This document shows, piece after piece, positions 8,682 through 17,066 of a stretch of 64,000 nt of DNA. Source of the DNA: Vibrio japonicus (GTDB lineage Bacteria; Pseudomonadota; Gammaproteobacteria; Enterobacterales; Vibrionaceae); the NCBI RefSeq assembly GCF_024582835.1, contig NZ_CP102097.1, positions 558,001-622,000 on the forward strand, given 5' to 3'. Below the pieces are notes generated by a model. It saw nothing but the letters and a program-made list of their open reading frames with translations, was not told where the DNA came from and made no database searches. The position numbers and the translations under genes were made by a program. Positions within the stretch are counted from its first letter, which is position 1; each line of letters begins with the position of its first letter.

Positions 8682-9847
8682 GCTCCCTCCTTAGAGTCTG
8701 GCGACATGGCAGATTTGATCGCATTCACATCGGATGCCTGAATAAGATCACCCGTATTATTACCCAATCCATTTCTTTGATAGGTCACAACGGCCGCAAT
8801 TTCTTTCTCGGTCAACTGATTAGAAAATGCCTGCATCGCTGTACCCGGGCGACCATTAACGACGATATCAATATGCGTTGGGGCATCACCGGTTGCGACT
8901 TTACTGCCCGTAATCGCTGGAAACGCACCTGGTATACCCGCACCGCTTGCTTGATGGCATACCGCGCAACGCTCTAAGTAAATTTTTTCACCCAGCGTCA
9001 TCAGCTCGTCTTTCGACAACGTTGCGGTTAGCGATGCGGCAGCTTCTTGTTTCGCCTTCGCGACTTCTTCTTTTTTCGCTACAAGCCATTGATCATATTC
9101 ATCTTCTTTCATTGCATGCACCACTACAGGCATAAAGCCATGTGCACGACCGCACAACTCTGCACATTGTCCACGGTATACGCCTGGCTCATCAATTCTC
9201 GTCCAGGCCTCATTGATAAAGCCGGGAATGGTGTCTTTCTTGACAGCAAAGGCGGGGACCCACCAAGAGTGGATAACGTCGTCGGAGGTCAGTAGAAATC
9301 TCACTTTACGATTGATTGGTAAAACCAGCGGGTTATCGACTTCGAGCAAATAATGCGCCCCCTTCTCTTCTATCCCGTCAATCTCCTTTTGACTGGTCGC
9401 GAGTAAGCTATAAAACTCGACATCTTCATTGAAATAACTGTAATGCCATTTCCATTGCGACCCGGTAATTTTGACTGTGAGATCGGATTGTGATGTATCT
9501 TCCATTGCGACAAGGGTTTTTGTTGCTGGTATCGCCATTAAAACGAGGATAATGATGGGTATTACAGTCCAGACGACTTCGACTTTCGTGCTTTCATGAA
9601 AATGAGCGGCGACCGCACCCTTCGATTTTCGGTGGTGGTACATGGAATAGAACATGGCACCGAAAACCACCAATGCGATGGCGCAGCAGATATAGAAGAT
9701 CAACATATGCAGGTCGTAGACCTTACCACTGATCTCCGTGACACCTTTTGTCATGTTGAAGGTTTTTTCCTCTGCGCCAGAGGGGGTAGCAAAGCCAACA
9801 AACATCAAGCTAGCCACTCGCCACAGTGTTACTCGCAATCGTTCCAA
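8678..9847 (-). CDS. coxB: Cytochrome c oxidase subunit II with fused cytochrome c domain
   Basis: Takes electrons from cytochrome c into the dinuclear CuA centre on the periplasmic side. Order: signal peptide (1-25), two helices (about 45-68 and 90-108), cupredoxin domain with CuA ligands H193, C228, C232, H236 and M239, then a class I cytochrome c domain with CAVCH (294-298). The extra heme domain makes it a caa3-like subunit II (389 residues against about 250-280 without it). The start is TTG at 9847, supported by GAGGAGAGG just upstream and by the complete signal peptide. It is the first gene of the operon. Confidence 0.93.
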   Translation of the reverse strand: MERLRVTLWRVASLMFVGFATPSGAEEKTFNMTKGVTEISGKVYDLHMLIFYICCAIALVVFGAMFYSMYHHRKSKGAVAAHFHESTKVEVVWTVIPIIILVLMAIPATKTLVAMEDTSQSDLTVKITGSQWKWHYSYFNEDVEFYSLLATSQKEIDGIEEKGAHYLLEVDNPLVLPINRKVRFLLTSDDVIHSWWVPAFAVKKDTIPGFINEAWTRIDEPGVYRGQCAELCGRAHGFMPVVVHAMKEDEYDQWLVAKKEEVAKAKQEAAASLTATLSKDELMTLGEKIYLERCAVCHQASGAGIPGAFPAITGSKVATGDAPTHIDIVVNGRPGTAMQAFSNQLTEKEIAAVVTYQRNGLGNNTGDLIQASDVNAIKSAMSPDSKEGA

Positions 9848-10044
9848 AAGACCTCTCCTCTGTCTTTTTCACCTTATTAGGTGACCATTCCCAAGACAAC
9901 TAATCAAACTGTCACGCAAAAATATCCATGCACGCTTATGGACCTAGTGAATTGTTTGTAAACAGCAAAAGTGATTTGACTTATTTTGTTATATTTATGT
10001 TAATAAAAGCTAGTTGGCGTTTTTAGATTGTGCAAGGAAGTGAT

Positions 10045-10113
10045 ATGAGTTCTTTGGCATCTGCGAAATTTATCGATTGCCCTCTCGCAAATGATAATCG
10101 TTATCACACATAG
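10045..10113 (+). CDS. Possible 22-codon leader peptide
   Basis: ATG at 10045 is preceded by AAGGAAG (10034-10040) at good spacing and runs 22 codons to TAG at 10111. The peptide starts MSSLASAKFIDC and ends DNRYHT. The last codons coincide with the Fur-box match at 10092-10106, so the coding may be accidental. A weak promoter (TTGACT, 17 bases, GTTAAT) lies upstream of the ribosome site. The peptide matches no family I know. It precedes the phospho-sugar mutase by 52 bases. Confidence 0.3.
   Translation: MSSLASAKFIDCPLANDNRYHT
10092..10106 (+). promoter_or_regulatory. Fur box upstream of the phospho-sugar mutase
   Basis: TGATAATCGTTATCA matches the 7-1-7 Fur motif TGATAAT-N-ATTATCA at 13 of 14 defined positions. 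It lies 60 bases before the mutase start at 10166 and 245 bases before the divergent coxB start. No iron gene is adjacent, so the target is uncertain. Confidence 0.6.
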
Positions 10114-10165
10114 TTCCCTAAATGTCATACACTTGGATCAACAATTTATAAAGGTAATAAAAGCT

Positions 10166-11869
10166 ATGATGGAACAAGTTACTCATTGGTTAGAAAAAGA
10201 TCCCGATCCCCATACAAGAGAAGAGCTTCAACATCTTATTGATGAAAAAAACTATGACGAGTTAGAAGATAGGTTCAGTAAACGGCTTGAATTTGGGACA
10301 GCTGGGTTAAGGGGTAAAGTCGGTTGTGGTCCTAACCGTATGAATCGACTTGTCATACAAGAGACGGCAGCCGGTTTAGGTCACTATCTCATTGATGAAG
10401 TAGAAAATGCTTGCCTTCGTGGTGTCGTGGTTGGCTATGACGGACGTCCAGATTCGAAGCAATTTGCACATGACACCGCTTCTGTTCTTACTAGTCTGGG
10501 GCTTAAGGTCTACCTGACCCATAAAGTTGCTGCAACGCCGATTGTCGCGTTTGGTGTTGGACACTTTAACGCAGCTGCGGCTGTCGTCGTTACTGCAAGT
10601 CACAACCCACCGGAATACAATGGGTTTAAAGTCTACTGGGAAAATGGGGCGCAAATCATTCCGCCTCACGATTCAGGTATCGCGGCAGAAATCGATTTGG
10701 CAGCGAATCGGCCCATCCCCCTGTTGAGCCTAGACGACGCACATAAAAACGGTCTACTCGTTTGGTTAGAAGACGACTACTACCAAACCTATCGCCAGAC
10801 AATGAACAACAACCCATTGTTGACCAATCACACAAGTCCTGATTCCGTGGGTATCGCTTACACCGCGATGCATGGTGTGGGCGCTCAAATGGCCGAAACA
10901 CTACTCCAAGATGCTGGTTTTAATAAGGTTTACAGTGTAAAAGAGCAAAGAGAGCCTGATGGCACTTTCCCTACCGTTAACTTCCCAAACCCAGAAGAAG
11001 CGGGGGCAATGGACATGGTGGTCGCCTTAGCCCAAGCAAACAATGCCGATCTCGCTTGTGCGAACGACCCTGATGCAGACCGTTTTGCGGTGTCGGTAAG
11101 AACGCCTGATGGTGAGTATCAAATGTTAACGGGTGACCAAGTTGGTGCACTGTTTGGAGAGTATTTACTAAGCAAAACAGAGGGTTCGAAGCAACTTGTC
11201 GGCAATACCATCGTTTCTTCGACTTTACTGAGCAAGATAGCAAAAGCGCATGGGGCAACGTACTATCAAACCCTGACTGGGTTTAAGTGGCTCACCAATA
11301 TCGCGATGCAATTGCAATCCGATGACAAACAGTTCTTATTCGCCTATGAAGAAGCACTCGGTTATACCGTGGGAAACAAAGTTTGGGACAAAGATGGTTT
11401 ATCAGCAATCGTCGCCTTCGCTCAACTCACTGCCGAGCTAAAAAGCCAAGGTAAAACTATTTGGGATCAACTTGAAGCGATTTACCGCCAACATGGTATG
11501 CATTTCAACGTGCAGCACAGTTCAAAGTTGGATCCCAAAGATCCGCCTGTCGGTGATAAGCTTCGCGCCAATCCACCTACGATGATTGCTGGTCGCAAAG
11601 TAGAAATAGTGGAAGATTTAAAGACGCTTGTTAAAACCTACTCGGATGGCAAAACAGAATCTATCGACTTACCAGCAAGTGATGTGCTGATTTACCATCT
11701 TTCAGGTGACGCTCGTGTTATCGTTCGTCCATCAGGTACAGAACCAAAATTAAAATGTTATTACGAAGTCGTAGAGCCTTTTGCACCCGAAGACTCTTTC
11801 TCTGAGTCGATAGAAAAAGCAGAGCTCTCTATTGATATGCTAATCAGCGAGCACCAAAGCAGCTTATAA
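10166..11869 (+). CDS. Phospho-sugar mutase (phosphoglucomutase/phosphomannomutase, PGM2-like)
   Basis: Interconverts 1- and 6-phosphates of hexoses (or pentoses) in the cytoplasm, feeding nucleotide-sugar or nucleoside metabolism. 567 residues in the four-domain alpha-D-phosphohexomutase fold: phosphoserine loop TASHNPPEYNGFKVYW (serine near residue 148), metal loop DPDADRFAV (near 305-313), sugar-binding EEALGYTVG (near 400) and phosphate-binding RPSGTEPK near the C-terminus. The length fits the PGM2-like branch rather than the 460-residue ManB/GlmM branch. The start ATG at 10166 (or the next codon) follows AAAGG; the 25 residues further upstream overlap the Fur box and are unlike the family. 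Substrate preference cannot be read from the sequence. Confidence 0.88.
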   Translation: MMEQVTHWLEKDPDPHTREELQHLIDEKNYDELEDRFSKRLEFGTAGLRGKVGCGPNRMNRLVIQETAAGLGHYLIDEVENACLRGVVVGYDGRPDSKQFAHDTASVLTSLGLKVYLTHKVAATPIVAFGVGHFNAAAAVVVTASHNPPEYNGFKVYWENGAQIIPPHDSGIAAEIDLAANRPIPLLSLDDAHKNGLLVWLEDDYYQTYRQTMNNNPLLTNHTSPDSVGIAYTAMHGVGAQMAETLLQDAGFNKVYSVKEQREPDGTFPTVNFPNPEEAGAMDMVVALAQANNADLACANDPDADRFAVSVRTPDGEYQMLTGDQVGALFGEYLLSKTEGSKQLVGNTIVSSTLLSKIAKAHGATYYQTLTGFKWLTNIAMQLQSDDKQFLFAYEEALGYTVGNKVWDKDGLSAIVAFAQLTAELKSQGKTIWDQLEAIYRQHGMHFNVQHSSKLDPKDPPVGDKLRANPPTMIAGRKVEIVEDLKTLVKTYSDGKTESIDLPASDVLIYHLSGDARVIVRPSGTEPKLKCYYEVVEPFAPEDSFSESIEKAELSIDMLISEHQSSL

Positions 11870-11896
11870 GTGCCACATTCCCTAATGTTAAATATT

Positions 11897-11924
11897 AAGC
11901 CTACTTTTACGTAGGCTTTTTTTT
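11897..11924 (+). terminator. Terminator after phospho-sugar mutase
   Basis: An 8-base-pair stem (AAGCCTAC/GTAGGCTT) with a 6-base loop is followed by a run of T, 28 bases after the stop codon. Confidence 0.9.
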
Positions 11925-12098
11925 GGGATTATTTTGCCCTAACAACATGACAAACAATCACTGATAAATAAGTTTAATATGAATAAAAACACATTCAAAA
12001 AACACTATTAATATTTATATTAGTTAAGGGGGAAATTCATATTGTCCTATACTTAGAGCGCTAAGATTCACTAGTTGTATAAATTTGAGACTCTAGGT

Positions 12099-12632
12099 AT
12101 GAAACGATTAACTTATATCGCTGCGATTATTTCGCTCAGCAGCATATTTGGTGTTGTTGCTGACGAGCATGCAAATGCCCTTTTAGAAGACGCACTCAGT
12201 GCAGCACCACCCACCTTGCGAGATAAAGTCACTGTCATGGATTGGGAAAATAACGTCTTACAAAAGGGTGACAGTCAATACACTTGCTTCCCGACACCAC
12301 CGCAACTACAAGGCACAGCACCTATGTGTATGGATGGGCCTTGGATGGAGTGGGCCGACGCATGGATGAATAAAAAGCCATTTTCAGCTAAAGCGATCGG
12401 GATATCTTATATGTTGGCTGGTGATGGCGGCGCAAGTAACACTGACCCATATGCCGAAGCAGCAACAGATGACAATCAATGGATCGTAGAAGGACCGCAT
12501 TTAATGATTATTACACCGGATCAAGCCCTTCTCGATTCTTTACCGACAGACCCTAATTATGGCGGCCCTTATGTTATGTGGAAAGGCACGCCATATGCGC
12601 ACATTATGGTTCCGATAGGAGAAAGAAAATAA
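12099..12632 (+). CDS. Secreted protein of unknown function
   Basis: 177 residues starting MKRLTYIAAIISLSSIFG with a likely signal-peptidase cut after VVA (about residue 21). The mature part has one possible disulfide pair (YTCFP and PMCMDGP), a WMEWADAWMN segment and a C-terminal YVMWKGTPYAHIMVPI strand. I do not recognise the family. A start at 12075 would place eight extra residues before the signal peptide, so ATG at 12099 is preferred. It stands alone between two terminators; the 200 bases before it are AT-rich and hold no gene. Confidence 0.75.
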   Translation: MKRLTYIAAIISLSSIFGVVADEHANALLEDALSAAPPTLRDKVTVMDWENNVLQKGDSQYTCFPTPPQLQGTAPMCMDGPWMEWADAWMNKKPFSAKAIGISYMLAGDGGASNTDPYAEAATDDNQWIVEGPHLMIITPDQALLDSLPTDPNYGGPYVMWKGTPYAHIMVPIGERK

Positions 12633-12647
12633 TAGTTAAATTATAAT

Positions 12648-12679
12648 AAGGCTCTTATATTCAATTATATAAGAGCCTT
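12648..12679. terminator. Bidirectional terminator
   Basis: A 13-base-pair hairpin (AAGGCTCTTATAT and its complement) with a TCAATT loop lies between two convergent genes: 15 bases after the secreted protein and 11 bases after the scsD stop. Confidence 0.85.
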
Positions 12680-12689
12680 TCAGGTGTTT

Positions 12690-13190
12690 TTATTTTGAAA
12701 GCCAAACCCGAATAGCAATGCCAAAAGGTGTTGATATACCCGTGGTAATGTTTTCAACTTGACCCTTATTTATAATAAAGATTGTTGGCGTTACTTTCAC
12801 ACCCCATTCTCGCATTAATACATTATTAGGATCATTAGTATTATTAAATTGATAATCCTTGGCTTCCATAAATTGAGCAACTCGCTGATCGCTACCTGAA
12901 GCAGATGAAACGGCAACCACTTGATAATATTGATCTAACCAGCTCACACTTGGACTAACAAATTTGCATGCGCCGCACCATGTTGCCCAAAAATAGACAA
13001 CTACAGGCGCTTCATAACTGGCCTCAACGATATTAATTGATTGACCATCCAAAGTCTGAACGGTGAAGTCTGCCGGGATAGTCTTTGGCATATCTTGGCT
13101 TCGGTACAAATCAACGCCAGCCACAATCGCCATCCCAATCACCACATAGATAATGATTTCTTTTACCCAATGTCTTAGTGATTTCTTCAT
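12690..13190 (-). CDS. scsD: Membrane-anchored thioredoxin-like protein (ScsD type)
   Basis: 166 residues: one N-terminal helix (about 10-27) and a TlpA/thioredoxin fold in the periplasm. The active site is FWATWCGACKFVSPS (WCGAC near residues 71-75), followed by the cis-proline strand VKVTPTIFII. ScsD-type proteins belong to the suppressor-of-copper-sensitivity set and exchange disulfides with ScsB. The start overlaps the scsB stop by 4 bases, indicating one operon and a shared electron path. The symbol rests on this neighbourhood and active-site type. Confidence 0.8.
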   Translation of the reverse strand: MKKSLRHWVKEIIIYVVIGMAIVAGVDLYRSQDMPKTIPADFTVQTLDGQSINIVEASYEAPVVVYFWATWCGACKFVSPSVSWLDQYYQVVAVSSASGSDQRVAQFMEAKDYQFNNTNDPNNVLMREWGVKVTPTIFIINKGQVENITTGISTPFGIAIRVWLSK

Positions 13191-15292
13191 ACTTTTTGAT
13201 TCCCACCAGCAAGTTCAATCGCCTTGACGACCATGTCATCTGTCAGAATAACGGGCAACGGAATCCCTTCTGGTGCGTTTGGGCCATAAACGATATTAAA
13301 CGGTACGCCAAATCGACCATTTTCGCGCAAGTAACGGCTCACCTCACCGTTAGGGTGTGTCCAGTCTCCTTGCATTGGTATTACCCCGTCTTGCTTGAGT
13401 GTTGAATAGACAGGGTCTTGCAGCAATACGCCAATTTTGTTCGCTTGACACGTGACACACCAATCTGCCGTAACATTCACAAACACGGTTTTCCCCTGAT
13501 TGACTGAGCGAGAAATCGCGGCTTTATCCAAAGGATGCCAAACCAGATCATCAGGCAGCGGTTTCGCCCATCTGTCGGCCGTCACACTACCGAGCACCAA
13601 CGAGCTACTCAGTGCAAAAAGTAGTATCGCCCCTGTTACCAAAAACGCTTTATCACCGTGTACGCGCTTGATGGACTTGAGCATCACAACCGCTGATATT
13701 AGAGCGATAATAGTCAACCAAAACAGTGGAATATGATTGCTCAACAAATACATAAGCCACAAGCTCGTCATTAGCATCATTGCCCCAAACAAGTACTTCA
13801 CCTTGTTCATCCAGCGTCCGGGTTTAGGCAATAAGTTTGCGAGCTGCGGAAAGGTAGAAACGATAATCCACGGTAGGGCCATGCCAAGGCCAAGAGCAGT
13901 AAAGATGATAAACAACTCTGCACTACTTGCTCCTAGAGCAAAGGCGACGGCGGTTCCTAACAATGGCGCTGAGCACGGCGTCGCTAACAATGTGGCAAAC
14001 ATGCCTTGAGTAAAGTGCCCTACTTGGGATTCGCCTCCCCTAGCCGCGATCCAAGTATTCACGCGAGAAGGAAGTGTAATATGAAACAGCCCTAGCATAT
14101 TCGCGCCAAATACGCCCGTTACCAGCACCATCAGGCCAATAAACCACGGGCTTTGGAATTGAATCCCCCAACCGACGGCACTTCCTGTTAGCTTTAGTCC
14201 CCACAGCAGTGCTGCCAAAAGCCAAAATGAAAATAAAATACCAGCAGATGAAGCAAGAAATTGTCTTCTTATCTGAGACTTTTTCAATCCATGAGCTGAA
14301 ATTACGCTGCTCAATTTCAATCCCAAAACAGGCAATACACACGGCATCACATTAAGAATCAAGCCGCCAGCCAGCGCAAATACCAACATGATCCACAGTG
14401 AAGATTGCGGAGATTCAACGCCCCCTAAGGTTGCCGCTACGTCCGTTTCTGCCAGTAAGCCTTGGTCTTTAACCGTTACCGTCAGCGGAATATGCGCGAC
14501 GTTGATTTCTCGTTTCCAGCTTGAAACCTCAAACGTTACTGTCGCTTTGTTGTTTTCTAAGCGGGTAGAAAGTGGCTTAAAACTGTACTCTTTGCCCTGC
14601 TCGTCAAATGAGTCAACAATAAACTCTGGATGGCTCCAAGGTGAAGAACGAGTAAGCGAGACTTCTAATAGCCTCTTTTTCTGATCCCAATGCGCAACCG
14701 ATTCTAAGATTTGCGCTGTTGTTCTTGGAACCTGACTGATGGCCTGCGCATATTGGAATGCGAATCCATCATTAATGTCTAACTGCTCGGGAGTGAACAC
14801 AAGTGAGAAAGGGTAATCTGTCAGTACACAAACGGTCTCACAAGAAGAAAGCGTCAGCGTGGCGTTCAGTTCGACAGGACGATGCCAATCTTCTACGTGC
14901 AATGTTAGCGGAATAACTACATCATTTTCATAGCCGAGGGTATGGATTCCCAACAATTCAAACGGTTTCGGGTACGGCCAGTGCCATTCGTTATCAGTGA
15001 GATTACTTGAGCCTTGCCAGTCAATTTTGGGTGCAACTCCACCCTCACCTGGGCTTCGCCAGTAGGTTTTCCAGCCATCGTCGAGCTTAACTTCAAGAAA
15101 CCCTTCAACCGTATGATCGCTTGGATTGCCTTGCCCTGTCAGCACGAAACGTGTGTTTACAGGTGGATGCTCGGAGTTATTCATCCACCCGGTATTTGTT
15201 TGTGCCCAAACACGAGAGGAGCAAATGAGTAGAACAAGCGTGATAACGCCAACGAGCTGATTAAACAGTCTTATAGTATTGATGCGGTTCAT
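13187..15292 (-). CDS. scsB: DsbD-family thiol:disulfide interchange protein (ScsB type)
   Basis: Moves reducing electrons from cytoplasmic thioredoxin to periplasmic partners. 701 residues: signal peptide (1-30), N-terminal periplasmic domain (about 35-280, with paired cysteines in SSCETVC), eight-helix core with the redox cysteines in NVMPCVLPVLGLKL and ATPCSAPLLGTAVAF, and a C-terminal thioredoxin domain with ADWCVTCQANK. The long N-terminal domain is of the ScsB rather than the short DsbD type. scsD follows with a 4-base overlap. The usual partners scsA and scsC are not in the window. Confidence 0.85.
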   Translation of the reverse strand: MNRINTIRLFNQLVGVITLVLLICSSRVWAQTNTGWMNNSEHPPVNTRFVLTGQGNPSDHTVEGFLEVKLDDGWKTYWRSPGEGGVAPKIDWQGSSNLTDNEWHWPYPKPFELLGIHTLGYENDVVIPLTLHVEDWHRPVELNATLTLSSCETVCVLTDYPFSLVFTPEQLDINDGFAFQYAQAISQVPRTTAQILESVAHWDQKKRLLEVSLTRSSPWSHPEFIVDSFDEQGKEYSFKPLSTRLENNKATVTFEVSSWKREINVAHIPLTVTVKDQGLLAETDVAATLGGVESPQSSLWIMLVFALAGGLILNVMPCVLPVLGLKLSSVISAHGLKKSQIRRQFLASSAGILFSFWLLAALLWGLKLTGSAVGWGIQFQSPWFIGLMVLVTGVFGANMLGLFHITLPSRVNTWIAARGGESQVGHFTQGMFATLLATPCSAPLLGTAVAFALGASSAELFIIFTALGLGMALPWIIVSTFPQLANLLPKPGRWMNKVKYLFGAMMLMTSLWLMYLLSNHIPLFWLTIIALISAVVMLKSIKRVHGDKAFLVTGAILLFALSSSLVLGSVTADRWAKPLPDDLVWHPLDKAAISRSVNQGKTVFVNVTADWCVTCQANKIGVLLQDPVYSTLKQDGVIPMQGDWTHPNGEVSRYLRENGRFGVPFNIVYGPNAPEGIPLPVILTDDMVVKAIELAGGNQKV

Positions 15293-15387
15293 AATTCTTC
15301 CAACATTTCGTCAATAGTCACACTAAGTAACAACCGAACTTAAAGATACCCGTCAAAGGACCGCGTTAACTTAAAGAACTGTTCACA

Positions 15388-15807
15388 TTAGGCAATTTTC
15401 TTTTGTAAGAAGATTTTATCGACACCTTCGGTTGGAAAGCCTGTGTAACGTCCTACTTCTTTAAATCCGAGTTTGGCGTAAAAACCGGGGGCCTGAAATG
15501 AGTAGGTATCCAGATAAATATCTGTGACGCCGAAGCGTTTGGCTTGCAGCTCCACTTCCGCCATCAGTTTTGATCCTATCCCAGCAGAACGGTTACTGTC
15601 ATCCAGCCATAAGAACTCAACAAAAAGGGTGTTGGTAAAGATCTCTGCGGTTAATCCCCCTAAAAAGTTTCCGCCGGGGTCTTCCGCTACACAAGCAAGT
15701 GTTTGAATCTCTTGATCCGGAAAGTGTTTTAGATTGAAAGATTTCAAACCATTGTAAATCAGGTCTCTGATGTTTTTAGGCGGGTTCAACATGAACTGTA
15801 TATGCAT
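15388..15807 (-). CDS. GNAT family N-acetyltransferase
   Basis: 139 residues with the GNAT fold: VEFLWLDDSNRSAGIGSKLM (strand 4 and the acetyl-CoA loop, R.aGIGskL near residues 75-84) and the closing segment APGFYAKLGFKEVGRY. It would transfer acetyl from acetyl-CoA to an amine that cannot be deduced. The start is ATG at 15807, where GGGAAG lies 7 bases ahead; the frame extends to 15915, but the extra 36 residues run over the terminator of the neighbouring gene. It stands alone between scsB and the LysE gene. Confidence 0.85.
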   Translation of the reverse strand: MHIQFMLNPPKNIRDLIYNGLKSFNLKHFPDQEIQTLACVAEDPGGNFLGGLTAEIFTNTLFVEFLWLDDSNRSAGIGSKLMAEVELQAKRFGVTDIYLDTYSFQAPGFYAKLGFKEVGRYTGFPTEGVDKIFLQKKIA

Positions 15808-15824
15808 AAACAACTTCCCTATTA

Positions 15825-15852
15825 ATAAAAAAGGCCAGCGATTGCTGACCTT
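15825..15852 (-). terminator. Terminator of the LysE-family gene
   Basis: A 9-base-pair hairpin (AAGGCCAGC/GCTGACCTT, one G-U pair on the minus strand) with a GATT loop and a T-rich tail on the minus strand. It lies between the LysE stop and the GNAT start. Confidence 0.85.
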
Positions 15853-15874
15853 CGAGACTGTGCCAAAAAGTGGC

Positions 15875-16507
15875 TTAACTAGCAAATGAACTGAGCATCC
15901 ACAACGCCAACACAACGAAAATTAATCCCATAAACTTGTGCTGATATGTTCTAAACTTTGCGTTCTCAATTAAGGGCTTACCTAATGTACCAACAAGAGC
16001 AACCAATAGTAGGTTGAATGTTAAACCCAGCACATTAAGCAGCAAACCAAGTGCGAGCATCTGTTCTCCAGATGACGCGGTAATACCGCTGGAAACAAAC
16101 TGAGGCAAGAACATCACAAAGAACACCAGCGCTTTTGGGTTGAGAAGATTACTCACCAAAGCGCGTTGGTAAAACGTTGTGGCCATTTTGGCTGTGCCAT
16201 CTAGTTTTGGGGCGTCTGACGCGTTTGCTCTTAGGCAATCCCAGCCCATCTTTAGCAAGTAAGCGCCTCCCAGCAGGTGTAACGCCTTTAACGCAATCGG
16301 ACTCATTGCGATCAGTGCGGAGACACCCAACGCAGCAAGCAGCGTGAGTATCACACCAGACGTTGCGTTGCCTAAACTGGCGAAAATACCCACTTTACGA
16401 CCATAGCTCATGCTTGAACTGGCGATCAGCAGCATATCGGGTCCAGGCAGCAATAACAGTGCAACCACAGCCGTTAAATAAACGGGCAGCACAGAAATAT
16501 CAATCAT
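15875..16507 (-). CDS. LysE/RhtB family amino acid exporter
   Basis: 210 residues with six hydrophobic helices. The family signature LLLPGPDMLLIASSSMSYGRKVGIFASLGNA occupies about residues 17-47, and LVSNLLNPKALVFFVMFLPQF about 112-132. Such proteins export amino acids or homoserine lactones from the inner membrane; the substrate is unknown. It is transcribed away from the AraC remnant, with about 200 bases of AT-rich promoter DNA between them. Confidence 0.88.
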   Translation of the reverse strand: MIDISVLPVYLTAVVALLLLPGPDMLLIASSSMSYGRKVGIFASLGNATSGVILTLLAALGVSALIAMSPIALKALHLLGGAYLLKMGWDCLRANASDAPKLDGTAKMATTFYQRALVSNLLNPKALVFFVMFLPQFVSSGITASSGEQMLALGLLLNVLGLTFNLLLVALVGTLGKPLIENAKFRTYQHKFMGLIFVVLALWMLSSFAS

Positions 16508-16715
16508 AATTTTTATATTACAGGAACAGGAAAGTGCGGGATTTTATACCAACATACAGTGCTAATCCATAGTCAATATAAAGACAAAAACCAATCATAC
16601 AGAACAAAAATACAACCAAATATAGGATTATCAATTCTCTAACCAGAGCAATTTTGTACAAAAATATCAAACCCCTTTAGGCTAGACTGCTAAAAGGTAA
16701 AAATAGAGGAAAGTC

Positions 16716-16952
16716 ATGGCTCATCAAATGGGAAAGGAATCTGCAAATTTCCAGCTCGCTAGCGAACTTGGTGGGCTTGAATTGCTCGATGCCAAATACA
16801 CCAATCAGAATTTTTCTCGTCATAGTCACGAAGGCTATACCATTGGGGTAATTGAACGAGGTGCTCAGGAGACAGACTTTCATGACCAAAGCCTCTTTCA
16901 CCGGCACTTTAAGCGTGCGATGGGCGTAACGCCAAAACAGTTTCAGAGCTAG
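16716..16952 (+). pseudogene. AraC-family regulator with large in-frame internal deletion
   Basis: The 78-codon frame begins like an AraC regulator (cupin start KYTNQNFSRHSHEGYTIGVIERG, about residues 26-48) and jumps directly to the end of the second helix-turn-helix (DQSLFHRHFKRAMGVTPKQFQ). About 190 residues that normally join them, including most of both helix-turn-helix motifs, are missing. The start keeps a good ribosome site (AGAGGAAA). It lies upstream of azlCD, where such regulators usually control the exporter. It cannot bind DNA as a normal AraC protein; a small product could still be made. Confidence 0.75.
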
Positions 16953-17016
16953 GAGCATTTTAAGCTAGATATTAAGAGGATAGACATTACAGAGCAGTAT
17001 TGTACAAGCCTAGGTT

Positions 17017-17049
17017 GCACTTTTTATGGCTGAATAAAAGTGCTTTTTT
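17017..17049 (+). terminator. Terminator or attenuator just before azlC
   Basis: A hairpin of 10 base pairs (GCACTTTT.AT/ATAAAAGTGC, one bulged T, loop GGCTGA) is followed by six T. It ends only 17 bases before the azlC start, which leaves no space for a separate promoter after it. It may be the araC terminator or an attenuator in the azlC leader. Confidence 0.7.
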
Positions 17050-17066
17050 CATAATTAGAGATACCA

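Noticed and set aside
16677..16958. 93-codon minus-strand frame over the AraC remnant
   Set aside because: The plus-strand reading has clear AraC motifs and a ribosome site; the opposite frame has neither.
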